From positions 92,240,054 through 92,304,053 of the forward strand of contig NC_080170.1 of NCBI RefSeq assembly GCF_950295315.1: 64,000 nucleotides of DNA, given 5' to 3'. Positions 53,291 to 64,000 of the stretch are shown in pieces. The stretch is from Erinaceus europaeus. Taxonomy: Eukaryota > Chordata > Mammalia > Eulipotyphla > Erinaceidae. Position numbers and translations under genes: made by a program. Under the pieces are notes generated by a model. That model worked only from the letters and a program-made list of their open reading frames with translations, was not told where the DNA came from and did no database searches. Position 1 is the stretch's first letter; the number at the start of each line of letters is the position of its first letter.

Positions 53291-53784
53291 CATATGGGGT
53301 GTTCACTCTTGGGGCTGATCTTAAAATTCTGTATTCCACGTCTGTGTTTCATTGAACAGATTATATAAAAGTAAGAGAAAATTAAGCATATAATTGTTTG
53401 TAAATCTCAAGTAAATATTATACTTATAAAGTGAATTCTAACATTCTCACTTCTAGAATTATTACACAAGGAACAATTTCTAAATTTTCTTTGCATTAAT
53501 TATTGTTCTCTTTAATAATCTGTCACTTTGCCTCATATATTCAAAAATTGACTTCCAGATGTCTCTATTGTCTGGTTTTATATCTCAAAAGTGTTTTACA
53601 GAAAATTATTTTTAAATCCATGCAAATTACCCACAGTATAGAAAGCAAGGTCTTGGCCCTCAGAGTCATCTCCTCTTCTTAAACACTTGAATTAGCGCCA
53701 AGCTTTCTGAAAAGTGTGAATGACTGTGGTTTTGACTGGCTTACAATGCTGTGACCTTTGAGGAGATTTCAAGCTTTGCCATTT
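53291..53784. other. Unique non-coding DNA
   Basis: Nothing recognised. Confidence 0.5.
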
Positions 53785-53799
53785 AGAATCTAAATAGTT

Positions 53800-54065
53800 G
53801 GGGAGTCCAGCAGTAGTACACCACAAGGGCTAGTGTAAGGATCCTGGTTTGAGCCCCCGGATCGGATCCCCACCTGCAGGGGGGGTCCTTTCACTGGTTG
53901 TGAAGCAGGTCTCTCCCCCTCTCTGTCCTCCCCTCCTCTCTCTGCTTCTCTCTGTCCTATCTAACAACAACAACAACTACTACTACAACAATAATAATAA
54001 TAACTACAACAACAATAAAAAAACAAGGACAACAAAAGGGAAAATAAATAAAAATGTTTTTAAAA
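53800..54065 (+). mobile_element. Hedgehog-type tRNA SINE, sense, with target-site duplication
   Basis: GGGGAGTCCAGCAGTAGTAC to AAAATAAATAAAAATGTTTT with a long AAC/TAC/AAT triplet tail (53969-54020). Perfect 15-bp duplication AGAATCTAAATAGTT at 53785-53799 and 54066-54080. Confidence 0.95.
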
Positions 54066-54080
54066 AGAATCTAAATAGTT

Positions 54081-55428
54081 TCTGAAAGTTAACATTTTCT
54101 TGAATGATAAGTTTTAATTATTACAAATATGTATATCAAATATTCACTTTGTTCCTCAAATTGACTCAACTGTTCCATAGTATAGGGGCTATTGGGTGGA
54201 CAGATGGGGAAAGCAATTAATGGCCTTAAATTGCTCCTTGAAAATCTAATGTTATGTCTAAATTTATATGATCTTCAAACAGATAGGCAAATACTTCTCT
54301 CTTTTTTAATACTTTTCTTTTCCTTCTTTCTCTCTTCTACCCTAATATATATAATTGTGATTAGTGAATGACAATGCTTAAATCTTTATCTTGGTTGATT
54401 TAAAAAAATATATTTTAAGAAATGCTTCAGACCACAACGTCATCACTGAGAATTGCTTACCAAATTATAAATAGCACATTGAATATATTGGTGATAATGA
54501 TGGTAATGATAATGAAGACTTACATCTGTTTTGAAATTTTCATATGCTTTTGAATCTGTCAGTAACTGAATATCTTCAGTTTTAAATCATATTTTTATTC
54601 TAATATAATTTCTATTACAATGCCATAGACTGAATTTTTCATTAAGTACTTTTAGACAGGAAATTTTACCCTTTTCTGTAAATGTGAAGCAAATGTAAAT
54701 CATTTAAACTGGATGAAAAAATTTAAAAATATGCTTTTGACTTTACTAAAGTAGGTTTAACACATCCAGGTAGATACTATTTGTCTTGTTTTCTAGGAGT
54801 TCTAGTCTAAATTACTACTCCTATAACCTCTGAAAACATTCAAGAATTGGGAATATTACTAGCTCTGTTATCCCAGGAAATGTTTCTTTTTCGGTAAATG
54901 TAAAACATGTCCTAGACAATTCAGATGCATACTTTTTAGGTAAAAATCAGATACACCAGGAATCACCAGTAAACATAATCTATGTATGAATAGAGTATAT
55001 GTGATACATGTGGTATTTAATTTGTGGGGACAGGGAAATCATTTGCATATGTCTCTATTTTCTAATTCAGTCTAAAAGGAATTTTATCTGTTTATATCTT
55101 CAGTCCATTTTAGGCTTATGAAAGAAATGTGAAAAGAACGGCGGTTATGGTTTATAACATGGAGAAAGGGCAGCTCTGAGACAAAATGAACATGGACTTC
55201 AGATAGATATGACCGTCAGGTAGTAGTACAGGTATTTTTCATTATCTAAAGATTTTCCTATTGCTCATCTGTAGGCATTTAAGATATTCCACTTCTTTAC
55301 CATAGCTAATGGATACGGATACTATGTTGGCAAGTCCAGGGGCCATTTTTAATTCATTCCCTTTTGCTCATTATCTTTTACTCTCTCTTCCACTTTTAAA
55401 GTAATATTCATTATTGAAACTAAGTTCG
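54081..55428. other. Unique AT-rich non-coding DNA
   Basis: No frames with motifs. A GATGGTAATGATAATGAAG simple stretch near 54500. Nothing else recognised. Confidence 0.5.
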
Positions 55429-55429
55429 A

Positions 55430-55670
55430 GAGGGCCAGGTGGCTTTGCTCCCGGTTAAGAGCACGTAGTACCTGCAGCAGCGGCGCTTCATGAGCGGTGA
55501 AGCAGGGCTGCACGTGTCTTTCTCTCTCCCTCTCTGTCTCCCCTTTCCCTCTCAATTTCTCTCTTTCCTATCAAATACAATAGAAAAAAAGGGGGGGTGG
55601 CCCTAAGAGTGGTGTATTCATAGTGCTGTCACTGAGCCCACAAGGCAAAAAAAAAAAGAAAGAAAAATCA
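55430..55670 (+). mobile_element. tRNA-derived SINE, sense (short variant)
   Basis: GAGAGGGCCAGGTGGCTTTG, GGTTAAGAGCACGTAGTACC, GAGCGGTGAAGCAGGGCTGC, pyrimidine body, AAAAAAAGGGGGGGTGGCCC, A tail. Confidence 0.8.
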
Positions 55671-56974
55671 GTTCAAATAACATTTTGTATTTTCTGCATT
55701 TTTAAGATCTTCTGTCTTTTATTACAAAGTAATTTATAATTTATACTTTATGTATGTGTTATTATCAGCAGTACTATTATTATTATATTTATATCATTGT
55801 ATCATGGATATAATTCTTGCCTCTATGATTTGATTGTGATTCCTATGAAATTAATGTCTGTCTCTTAGGTTATTTTAATATTTTAATATTTCATTGACTT
55901 TAGTATAGAGGTACATGATAAAAAATATCTCATAATTCAAATGAATGGATTTCTTCCTACATTTCAATACCTCCTTAAATTTACACAGCACTTTGTAACT
56001 TGCAAAGAATTTTCCTGTATGTTTTTAATTAACACCTATCTCTTTTTATTCCATGCAATGTCTTTATATTATTAACCTGGAAATATGTTCCACCTGTGAT
56101 ATAAGGCACTGCATGTTGGGGAAAACTATTCAAGGGAAGTTTATTTTGGATAAAAAGAGAATTGAAAGTCAGAAAGCTGGAATGTGACTTCATGAATATT
56201 TGAGTGATGGAGATTTGGAAATTGTCAAAGTTCTATCATTTACTTAATCAATAAAAGTGTTATATCTATTATTGCTGAGAATCCCATCATCTCAATAATA
56301 ATAAATTATGTGACAACAGTTAGTTGAAAGGATTATGTTTGTAATAAGTTCAAAAGTTTAAAAATAGTTGTGAAGACTCTGAGTGAAAAAAAATCATCTT
56401 CAGCAACAATGAAAAGACTCCATAATTGAATGAAAATTCAAATTATGCCGCAATGACTCTCACTTCCTAACCACCAAGTCCCCTCTGTTCATACCACTCA
56501 GAACCCCTATTACTCAAGCTTCCTAGAGGCTGACCGACTCACAGCATAGTATCAGAATATTCACGTTCACACAAAATATCAGTTTTCTTAATAAAAAGGA
56601 ACATCAAATGTATGCAACTTTCTCAGTTGAGATTTTGCTCTTTTCACTGCTCTAAGCCTCGGTTTATACCTCTATAAAAAAAAGGTGCTTGGTGAAATAT
56701 AAATACATTTTAGATATAGAGATCTTCCATAGCTCATTTTAAATCCACAACAGTTCAATGAGACAGTTTCTAATATTATCCTCATTTCTAGATGGGAAAA
56801 GGATAGTTGAATTAAATCAATTTGGTGACTGAAAACAGCAGCTACAAAGAGTCTCATTTTGAGCATCTTCTTTTACATACTCTGCCATTGTTAATATCCC
56901 TACTATAGGTAGTGGGAAAACAATGTGGATTATACTTTGTCTTTTTTGAAAGCTTCCAGAATTATTCATATCTG
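55671..56974. other. Non-coding DNA with MIR-like patches
   Basis: 55970-56060 (ACACAGCACTTTGTAACTTG) and 56745-56840 (TTATCCTCATTTCTAGATGG) look like MIR-family remnants. No gene seen. Confidence 0.45.
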
Positions 56975-57127
56975 TGGTCTGGGAAGTGGCACAGTGGATA
57001 AAGCACTGGATTCTCAACCATGAGTTCCTGAGTTCAATCCCCGGTAGCACATGTGCCAGAGTGATGTCTGGTTCTCTCTCTCTGCCTATCATTCTCATGA
57101 ATCAATAAATAAATTCTTAAAAAAATA
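56975..57127 (+). mobile_element. tRNA-derived SINE, sense (old short type)
   Basis: GTGGTCTGGGAAGTGGCACA, GAGTTCAATCCCCGGTAGCA (B-box-like), CATGAATCAATAAATAAATT tail. Confidence 0.82.
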
Positions 57128-57661
57128 ACAATTCACATCTAAATCAGCTTATCAAGTTGTAAATGTAGCTAGTATTGTAACTTATTTTCCATTAATTCAT
57201 GTAACATTAATGTAAGAGAAACGTATTTTTGTCAGATTTTTCTAGATAACGCAGGCAAACTGGTTTATCAAAATCCCTCATGGGTGAGAATTTATAAATT
57301 ATTTCATTTTTCCTAACCCACTTTTTTTTTGATTAACTGTCAAATCAATACAAACACATATACAAAAATAAAACAGTGATCATGACATTATCACATGTGA
57401 CTTGATAACAAAATAAAGACAGTAGTTGTTTCAATTAGCCCCCAGCCCTGATGCATAAACTGCCCTTATTTATGAGTCTAGGTATTTGAATCAATTTGAT
57501 TCAATTCTTAGTTGTACTTGAGAACTTCAAAGGATACTACCAATTACCTATTGATTTTGCAGAGCCCATGATATCAGTTATTTTCTAAGTAATTTAATGG
57601 AGATAGTTACAAATACTCCTGAAATATCCACAAGCAAGGAAATAATCTGGTAAAATGGAGC
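57128..57661. other. Unique non-coding DNA
   Basis: AT-rich; nothing recognised. Confidence 0.5.
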
Positions 57662-57835
57662 TTTTTTTAAAAAAGAGATTTTTTAAAATTCATTGATTTA
57701 ATAATGATCGACAAGACCATAGAATAAGAGCAGTACAGTTCCACACAATTCCCACTGCCAGATTTCTGTATCCCATCCCCTGCATTGGAAGCTTTCCTAG
57801 TCTTTATCCCTCTGGAAGTATGGACTCAGGATCAT
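57662..57835 (-). mobile_element. L1 3'-end fragment, antisense
   Basis: GATCGACAAGACCATAGAAT, CCACACAATTCCCACTGCCA, CTTTATCCCTCTGGAAGTAT: the last 170 bases of an L1. Confidence 0.85.
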
Positions 57836-58386
57836 AGAAATATGAGTTTTATAAAGAATGGGGAAAATTTCTGCTGTTTTAGAGATTTCTTGACATGTTG
57901 TACACTTTTTAACAATGCATATTAGTGTCAAAAGCCATCCTACTTCAATAAGCAATCTTACAGTTTTTGTCTTAGCAATTTTAGGATATTCCTTGCAAAG
58001 ATATTTCACAAACCTAGACAAAAATGTTTTCCAAATGTGCTCACTGTAATTCTGAGTTCTGTGGAAGCAGTATATATTATTGTTTGCAATTCCTCTTAAC
58101 TCTATTAGGCTTCAACATGAATACAGAAAAGTACACAAAACATATATGAACAGCCCAGTAATTGTTACAGTGATCATATCATAATCACCACCCATCCTGA
58201 GACTGGGAATAGAAAACATTTTGGTCCCCTCCAGACTTTGACCTCATCTTTCTCCCTTATTTTCAAAGGAAACCACTATTCCAGTATCTAATATAGTGAC
58301 TTATTTTACTGTTTCTTGAAAATTATGCATTGTTTTATTATCTGTTACCTATCATTTATCAATCTATCATCCATCCATAATCTCCT

Positions 58387-58432
<46 letters not shown>

Positions 58433-59936
58433 AATCTATATCATTTGTCTAAACCAAAGTACTGTTCAAATCTGGCTTTTGATTGTGCCAAGGACTGTAC
58501 CCTAGATCGACCCTCCATTTCATTCAGTATTGCAGAGAGTAGGAGAGGCACTTCAAAGCCTCTCTTTTTAAAAATAAAACTGCATTCTAAGTGAAAAATA
58601 TCATAAGCTGCTGTTCTTTAATTATAGTGCTATGAAGACTGCTGGAACTATTTTTTAAAACTGTATTTGAATGAGTTAAATAGTTAACAGTGTCATTGTG
58701 GTCTTCTATAATGACATTCTACTTAAGGGTTGATTTTTAAAATTATTCTAGACAGTCAATTGGATGACAGCAATTTCTGCCCTTGAATGGAGACAAATTG
58801 AAGTGTCTGGAAGAATGTTTCATAAATAAATACCTTTCCAATGATATGTAGTAAATATTGGGTACCTATTATGCAGCTAAGGTAACATTTGTATGTGTAC
58901 TTGTGCATATATGTGTCTGATGGAGATCAGAAAATAAGCAGGCATCTGGGAATAACTTCAGTCCATCTTTTAGCATTTTAACATTTGTACTGTGCTGAGC
59001 TGATCTACTGGCTGAAAATATTAATAACCTGGAAAGGCATTTGAAGACTTTAGTCAGTCTTCAAGAGTTGTTTTGTTCTAAACTCTGTTATGAAGTCCAG
59101 TATGATTTTTGTCATTAAAGACTTGAGTATATAATACTTGTCATTTATAAGAGTAAACCTATATAATCATACTGTTTCCTTTTCACTCTATGTGTTAGCA
59201 TGCTCCTATATCCAAAGGAAAAAAAAAAGAATAGAAATCCAGTTTTAAAAACACTAGTGGTGTTTTGTTTTACAATGCCCCAAACATCCCTAAACAATTT
59301 CCCCTAAGGAATAGCCTCTCTATAAATTCCCACTTCATAGAATAGCTACCAAATCTCTCTCTCTCTCTTTTTTAAATGTCTTCCTAGTATCCTCTACTTT
59401 AAATGTTCAATTTTCAGTATGTAAAGCTGAGGTCACAACTTGGTGACTAAACAGTCTGGGTACAACCCGCAGATAGAATATTTGAACTTTCACCTTCACT
59501 GAGTGCTGAAAAAGTTGAATCAGTTGCCAACTATTTTAAAGAAGAAGACATTTCACTTAATAATGTAAATAGCTAGGTTTCCCTCCTGGAAAACTAAAGA
59601 TCTGTTGACTTTAGACCTTCTGTTCACTGGCACTTTTCACTTTATGGTTAAAACCAGTTATCAGTCACTGCTTAGTCCCCTCTTAAATAATCAAAACATC
59701 AGTCTTTGTAGTAAAGTTAGTTTGAGGGATGTTTTGCTTCTTTTGTATTCAGACTACTCAGTTGAGCATAAACAATGATACTTAATGGATCCACATTCCT
59801 CAAAAGGCTAGGAGTAGGGTTGTGTGAATGGGTGAGCCTACAATTTAAATGTTTCCATCACTTCATCATTTAGTCATATATTTATATATTTAGTCAGTGG
59901 TGCATTTGTTAAAACACATTTCATTATTATTATATT
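57836..59936. other. Unique non-coding DNA
   Basis: No gene recognised. Part of 58100-58330 may be an old repeat (CAGCCCAGTAATTGTTACAG), not identified. A (CTAT)n tract is listed separately. Confidence 0.5.
58389..58432 (+). repeat. (CTAT)n microsatellite
   Basis: About ten CTAT units. Confidence 0.95.
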
Positions 59937-60370
59937 ATTAATCCCAGATTCAAGCCCCCAGTCCATACCCATAGGGCTGATTTTTTTTTCATTCTTCATT
60001 TTAGATAAAAATAGTGAGGGAGAGACACTTCACAAGTGGTGGAGTGGTGCTGCAGGTGTTTCTCTCTCTACCTCCTTGTTTCTTGGTTTCTCTCTCTTTT
60101 CTGTCAAAAGGAAGGAAGGAAATAAGGAAGGATGGTTTTTAGAGAAGGAGAACTAGAGGAGAGGGAAGAGGATTTGAGGGGATTTGAGATAAAAGAGGAG
60201 AAGAGAGGAAATGAGAGAGAGAAAAAGAGGAGAAGAGAGGATAAAGATGAAGAGGAGAGGAGAGGAGAGGACATAAGAGGAGAGGAGAGTAGGGAAATGA
60301 CAACCATGGGCAGCGGAGTTATGGAGGTATTGAATCCCAGTGACAACTCTGGTGGCAAAAATAAATAAAT
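59937..60370 (+). mobile_element. tRNA-derived SINE, sense, with expanded GA-rich middle
   Basis: AATCCCAGATTCAAGCCCCC, CACTTCACAAGTGGTGGAGT, GCAGGTGTTTCTCTCTCTAC, then a GA-rich block (60105-60298), then GAATCCCAGTGACAACTCTG and an AATAAATAAAT end. Confidence 0.65.
60105..60298 (+). repeat. Purine-rich (GA-rich) tract, about 190 bases
   Basis: Very few pyrimidines; irregular GAGGAGAGGAGAGGAGAGGA and GAAGGAAGGAA units. The long frames on both strands here are low-complexity artefacts. Confidence 0.9.
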
Positions 60371-60665
60371 GTTCCCATCACAAGAAAACCTAATGGATGA
60401 GCATGCAACTGTCCCTTGACACTTTGAGACAAGTGGTACTCAATCCTTTGCTCTCTCATTCTCTCCATTTGGATATCTGTTATTTTTCCCTGGACTATTT
60501 AGGGTAAATTTCTTTTTTGGGGGGGGGAGAAGGGGGGTAGAGTTCTTTAAATGTGAGAAGGACGGGGCTTACAGTGGGCTGTTTTCTATCTAAATCTATC
60601 AAACAACCTTCTTCTTGATGTGGAATTCTGCTTCAGTGATGTTGAAGCTTCAGTGTCCTTTGTCT
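60371..60665. other. Unique non-coding DNA with a G-rich cluster
   Basis: Contains TTTTTTGGGGGGGGGAGAAG and GGGGGG at 60514-60537. Confidence 0.55.
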
Positions 60666-60826
60666 GGTAGGGCCCATGACTATACTAGTGTTTTCTGTTT
60701 GTTTGTTTTTTGAGCCTGACATCTGATATGCAAGTCGACCCAAGTTATTGTCTAGGGAGATGTCATGGCTGGAAAAAGGACCAGAAATTTGGATCAGGGA
60801 AGAAAGTAGCTCCCAAATTTTCACAT
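60666..60826 (-). mobile_element. L1 3'UTR fragment, antisense
   Basis: TGACTATACTAGTGTTTTCT, TTATTGTCTAGGGAGATGTC, GGCTGGAAAAAGGACCAGAA match the block at 30500-30630. Confidence 0.8.
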
Positions 60827-61047
60827 TTTTTAACACTCCAATACCACTTTGTTGAGTAAAAAGTAATTTTTTTTTTTACAGATTTTTGTTGTTAAAAGTG
60901 TACATTTCCACAATTTCTTATCATATGTAATATTGACTTAAAATTCAAAAGTATATATTTTTTCCCTTTATAGGCATGTTTATGAGGGATTTTCCCCCAA
61001 TATAAATGTAGATAGGAGACAGGGTTTCCCCTATACACAGTTTTATC
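60827..61047. other. Unique non-coding DNA
   Basis: AT-rich; nothing recognised. Confidence 0.5.
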
Positions 61048-61212
61048 TCTCTTGGGCTGATATTTTCATTCTTCATTTCAGATAAATAAAAATAGAAAGT
61101 AAGGGAGAGACACTACAGTGCTAGAGTTTCCAACAGTGTTGTGGTCCTCCCACAAAGTGTAGGGGATTAACCCTGGGCTGTACACATACCCTATCTGGTT
61201 AACTATTTACCT
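61048..61212 (-). mobile_element. Old tRNA-derived SINE fragment, antisense
   Basis: AGTAAGGGAGAGACACTACA, GGGATTAACCCTGGGCTGTA. Shares CATTCTTCATTT and GAGAGACACT blocks with 59985-60035. Diverged. Confidence 0.55.
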
Positions 61213-61777
61213 GACAAGAGGCTCTTATACTCAGAAATTACGTAAAAACCCAACAATTTCTGGTAAAGGAAGAATGAAATGAAGAGCTACTGGCACTTAC
61301 TTGGGGCTTTGGTAAAGGCAGTATGAAATACCTGGATTTTATAACTAGTAAAGAAAGAATAAAAAGATCTGGGGATTATTTACTAACAGAATACAAACAA
61401 AGCACATGATTTCTAGCATCTGAATCTTAGAGATAAATACAAAAAATCAATAAAATTTAAGGTTTGGAATTTTGTAGATTCATTTAGCAAGCTGATGAGT
61501 GATTATTACTTCTAGAAGCAGACTCTTTTATTTTTATAAAATTTTATCTCCTAGGCAACTATCTTATTACATTCACAGTACTCCACATTACCCTATGTAA
61601 GGTGCTTACACATGTAAAAACTTTGCTTTAGGGTTGGTGTTCAGGTTTTGCAATTTAAATTTATTTATATCAGTTTTATTATAATCTAAACAACTGCTGT
61701 CTCCTGAATCATTATTATTTTGGATCCATTGGTACTCTAGGCAGGTCTTTTATTTTACTTTTTAAAAATAATTGCAG
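61213..61777. other. Unique non-coding DNA
   Basis: AT-rich; nothing recognised. Confidence 0.5.
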
Positions 61778-61913
61778 CCTGTGAGGTGGTTCAGTAGATT
61801 AGCCCTAGACTCTCAAGCCTGGGGTCCTGAGTTTAATCCAAGGCAGTGCATGTGACAGAGTGTTGTTTTGGTTCTTTCTCTCTTCTCTGTACCTGTGTCT
61901 CTCTTTACTAAAT
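61778..61913 (+). mobile_element. tRNA-derived SINE, sense (old short type)
   Basis: GCCTGTGAGGTGGTTCAGTA, CCTGAGTTTAATCCAAGGCA, GTGTCTCTCTTTACTAAATA. The tail is the insertion site of the next SINE. Confidence 0.82.
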
Positions 61914-61924
61914 AAGTACTTTTT

Positions 61925-62277
61925 TTTTTTTGTTTTGCCTCCTGAGTTATTGCTGGGACTCTGTGCCTGTACTACAAATCCACTGCTCCTGGAGGCCCAT
62001 TTTCCCATTTTGTTGCCTTTGTTGTTACCCTTGTTGTTGTCATTATTATTATGGTTGTCATTGCTGTTGTTGATGTTGTTCGATAGGACAGAGAGAAATC
62101 GAGAGAGGAGGGGAGACAGAGAAGGGGAGACAAAGACAGACGCCTGCAGACTTGCTTCACAGCTGTGAAGCGACCCCCACTGTAGGTGGGGAGCCGGGCT
62201 GGAACTGGGATCCTTATGCTGGTCCTTGCACTTCGCACCATGTGCGTTTAACCCGCTGCGCTGCCGCCCAACCCCTA
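61925..62277 (-). mobile_element. tRNA-derived SINE, antisense (long variant), nested in an older SINE tail
   Basis: CTGAGTTATTGCTGGGACTC, CACTGCTCCTGGAGGCCCAT, GATAGGACAGAGAGAAATCG, CGCTGCCGCCCAACCCC. Flanked by AAGTACTTTTT at 61914-61924 and 62278-62288. Confidence 0.92.
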
Positions 62278-62317
62278 AAGTACTTTTTAAACAATTAATT
62301 TTAATTAAAAATTTTGA

Positions 62318-62513
62318 TTACCTTTATTTATTTATTGGATAGAGACAGCCAGAAACTGAGAAGGGAGGGGGAGATAGGGAGAGAGACAGAGAGACACTTG
62401 CAGCCCTGCTTCACCACTCACAAAGCTTTTCCCCTACAGGTGGGGACCAGGGACTTGAAACTGGGTCCTTGCACACTGTGTGTGCTCAACCAGGTGCACT
62501 ACCACCTAGCCCG
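62318..62513 (-). mobile_element. tRNA-derived SINE, antisense (short variant)
   Basis: TTTATTTATTTATTGGATAG, CAGAGAGACACTTGCAGCCC, CTACAGGTGGGGACCAGGGA, GCACTACCACCTAGCCC. Confidence 0.9.
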
Positions 62514-64000
62514 TATTTTAATTTTTAAATAGAAAACCTGTCAGAAAGCCAACAGATTAGAACTCTGGTCCACTATATGTTAGGGATTGAACCTAGACTT
62601 TCATTTATGAACTAATGTGCTCTACAGATAAATCCAACTTTTAAATTACATTTTAGACATTTTTGTTAAATCTGTATAACAGAACTTACTATTTCAGATA
62701 TTTTAAAGTGAACATTTCAGTAGTTGCTATATGCATTCACAGTGTTGGTTGTAAAATCAATCCTCCGAAACTTCTTAAAGACATTTGGAGTCCATCAGAG
62801 ATATAGTATCTTAAAATAGGTCATTTTAAATATTAATTGCTTTTAAATAGAATGAAGTAAAAGTATTCACTAAAGGGTTGATGAATTCTCTCATGTCTGC
62901 CTCTGAATTTAAGGAACTTAATGGTATGTGAGGTAGTATTTATTGCAAGTTAAGTTGAAATATGTTAACAATATATTATTTCCACATAATTGATTACAAA
63001 TGTACTAAGTGGGAAAAGATCAAATATCACTCCTCACCCTAAAAAACAATGTTTTATATTTAACTCTCCATTGACTTCTCTCCTATTTCTTCCAGGACAA
63101 AGGCATTCTTTCCTTTGCATATGTCACCTCCATAGCGTTTCTAGAAAGTACAGAGTTAGAGAGAACCCCCTCCCCCTCCCTTTTCTCATATCCTTGGATA
63201 TGAAAAAAACACATCCAAGATTTTCTCAAGCTGGTAAATAATAAAATTAACACTGAACAGAGTAATAGGAAAAAAATCAATTGTATAGACATAGAGAACC
63301 TATCTGAGTGTAAATTGTCAAGGATATATGACAACACAAGGACACTTAGCCTGGACCAAGACATAACACAGGGGTCTGAAATTTCAAGGAAGGAAGGTAC
63401 AACTCATAATAAAAAGTGCACATTCTTTTAACTAGATGTATGCCTTACTGTATACATAGATTTCTCTGATACATAAGTTATTTCTAGAGATAGACCTAAA
63501 TTAGGAAAATACCCCAACCTTTTAAATTTCTATAAGTTAAAAAAAAAGTGATAAGAATATTTTTTCTGGAGTCTACAAAAACTTTGAATTATATTACCTT
63601 GAAATATAATATGCCAAAATGTATATATGCCAAAATGGTATGTTTTATGGTGATCTGTCCTGATCATCCCGGTATATTCAATCTGTCAGAAGCCTAGACA
63701 TACTGGTTGAGAAAACTAGATATTTTCTCCCAAATTTAATTCTTACTCTTTTTCCACTTCCATCTTGTCTTCCTTTTTCACATATCTATCTTAAATCAGC
63801 CCTTCCCATTCTTTCTCATTCTTTGTTATCCACTTTATTACAACATTCTACATTTTCCCCTTTTTTTCAGTTACATTTTAGAGATGCTCTTTGTGTGCTT
63901 GTCCTTCCCTCTCTTCCCTTACTGACTCATCTTTTTAAAATTTTTTCTTAATGAATAGCAAATTGAAACAGTATTTTATTTTATTTATTTTTAAATTCTT
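62514..64000. other. Unique non-coding DNA to window end
   Basis: 62560-62640 may be a scrap of SINE (GGGATTGAACCTAGACTTTC, TGCTCTACAGATAAA). The rest holds no recognisable gene; frames at 62990 and 63083 are opposite-strand overlaps without motifs. Confidence 0.5.

Noticed and set aside
58316..58594. 92-codon frame with repeated Leu-Ser-Ile-Tyr
   Set aside because: Translation of the (CTAT)n microsatellite.
60104..60368. Serine/leucine-rich minus and glutamate/arginine-rich plus frames
   Set aside because: Low-complexity translation of the GA-rich tract on both strands.

Overview
This window is nuclear DNA from a placental mammal, most likely a hedgehog (Erinaceus or close kin). The main clue is a tRNA-derived SINE that occurs about twenty times on both strands. 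Its head reads like GGGAGTCGGGCGGTAGCGC, its body carries CACCTGCAGGGGAGTC and GGTCTGCAGGTGTC, and its tail is built from AAC/AAT triplets followed by GGGAATAAATAAATA. I associate this repeat with Erinaceus; that is family memory, not a search. I see no host exon, tRNA, rRNA, CRISPR array or bacterial-type gene. Every long open frame belongs to a retroelement or lies opposite one.

Layout: 1-3500 is the 3' part of a sense L1 with a broken ORF2. 3.7-10.2 kb is unique sequence with SINEs and old MIR pieces. At 10.2-12.8 kb a 2.3 kb LTR element lies inside a SINE, and both layers keep their target-site duplications. 12.8-17.6 kb is unique sequence and SINEs. 17.6-20.25 kb is an antisense, 5'-truncated young L1 with 401 stop-free codons of ORF2. 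24.3-33 kb is a mosaic of L1 3'UTR pieces in both orientations, with a near-identical three-copy 298-bp tandem array and a 190-nt-arm inverted repeat. 33.4-37.2 kb is a sense L1 with a 5'UTR but large internal deletions. 37.7-53.3 kb is one old antisense L1, split by many later insertions. The largest of these is a provirus with gag, protease, reverse transcriptase, RNase H and integrase at 40591-48200. 53.3-64 kb is mostly unique non-coding DNA with SINEs, MIRs and simple repeats.

The most interesting content is the pair of LTR elements. The 7.6 kb provirus has betaretrovirus-like (class II) features: a Lys-type primer site, two zinc knuckles, a DD35E integrase and TG...CA LTRs. No recognisable env is present; about 1.9 kb of non-coding-looking DNA follows integrase. 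That same 3' region recurs, diverged, in the 2.3 kb element, which has no pol. The two therefore look like an autonomous element and a non-autonomous derivative of one lineage. Both also keep a 69-codon open frame at the matching place. The provirus has one frameshift in gag and one in RNase H; its LTRs differ by roughly eight substitutions plus a 64-bp duplication.
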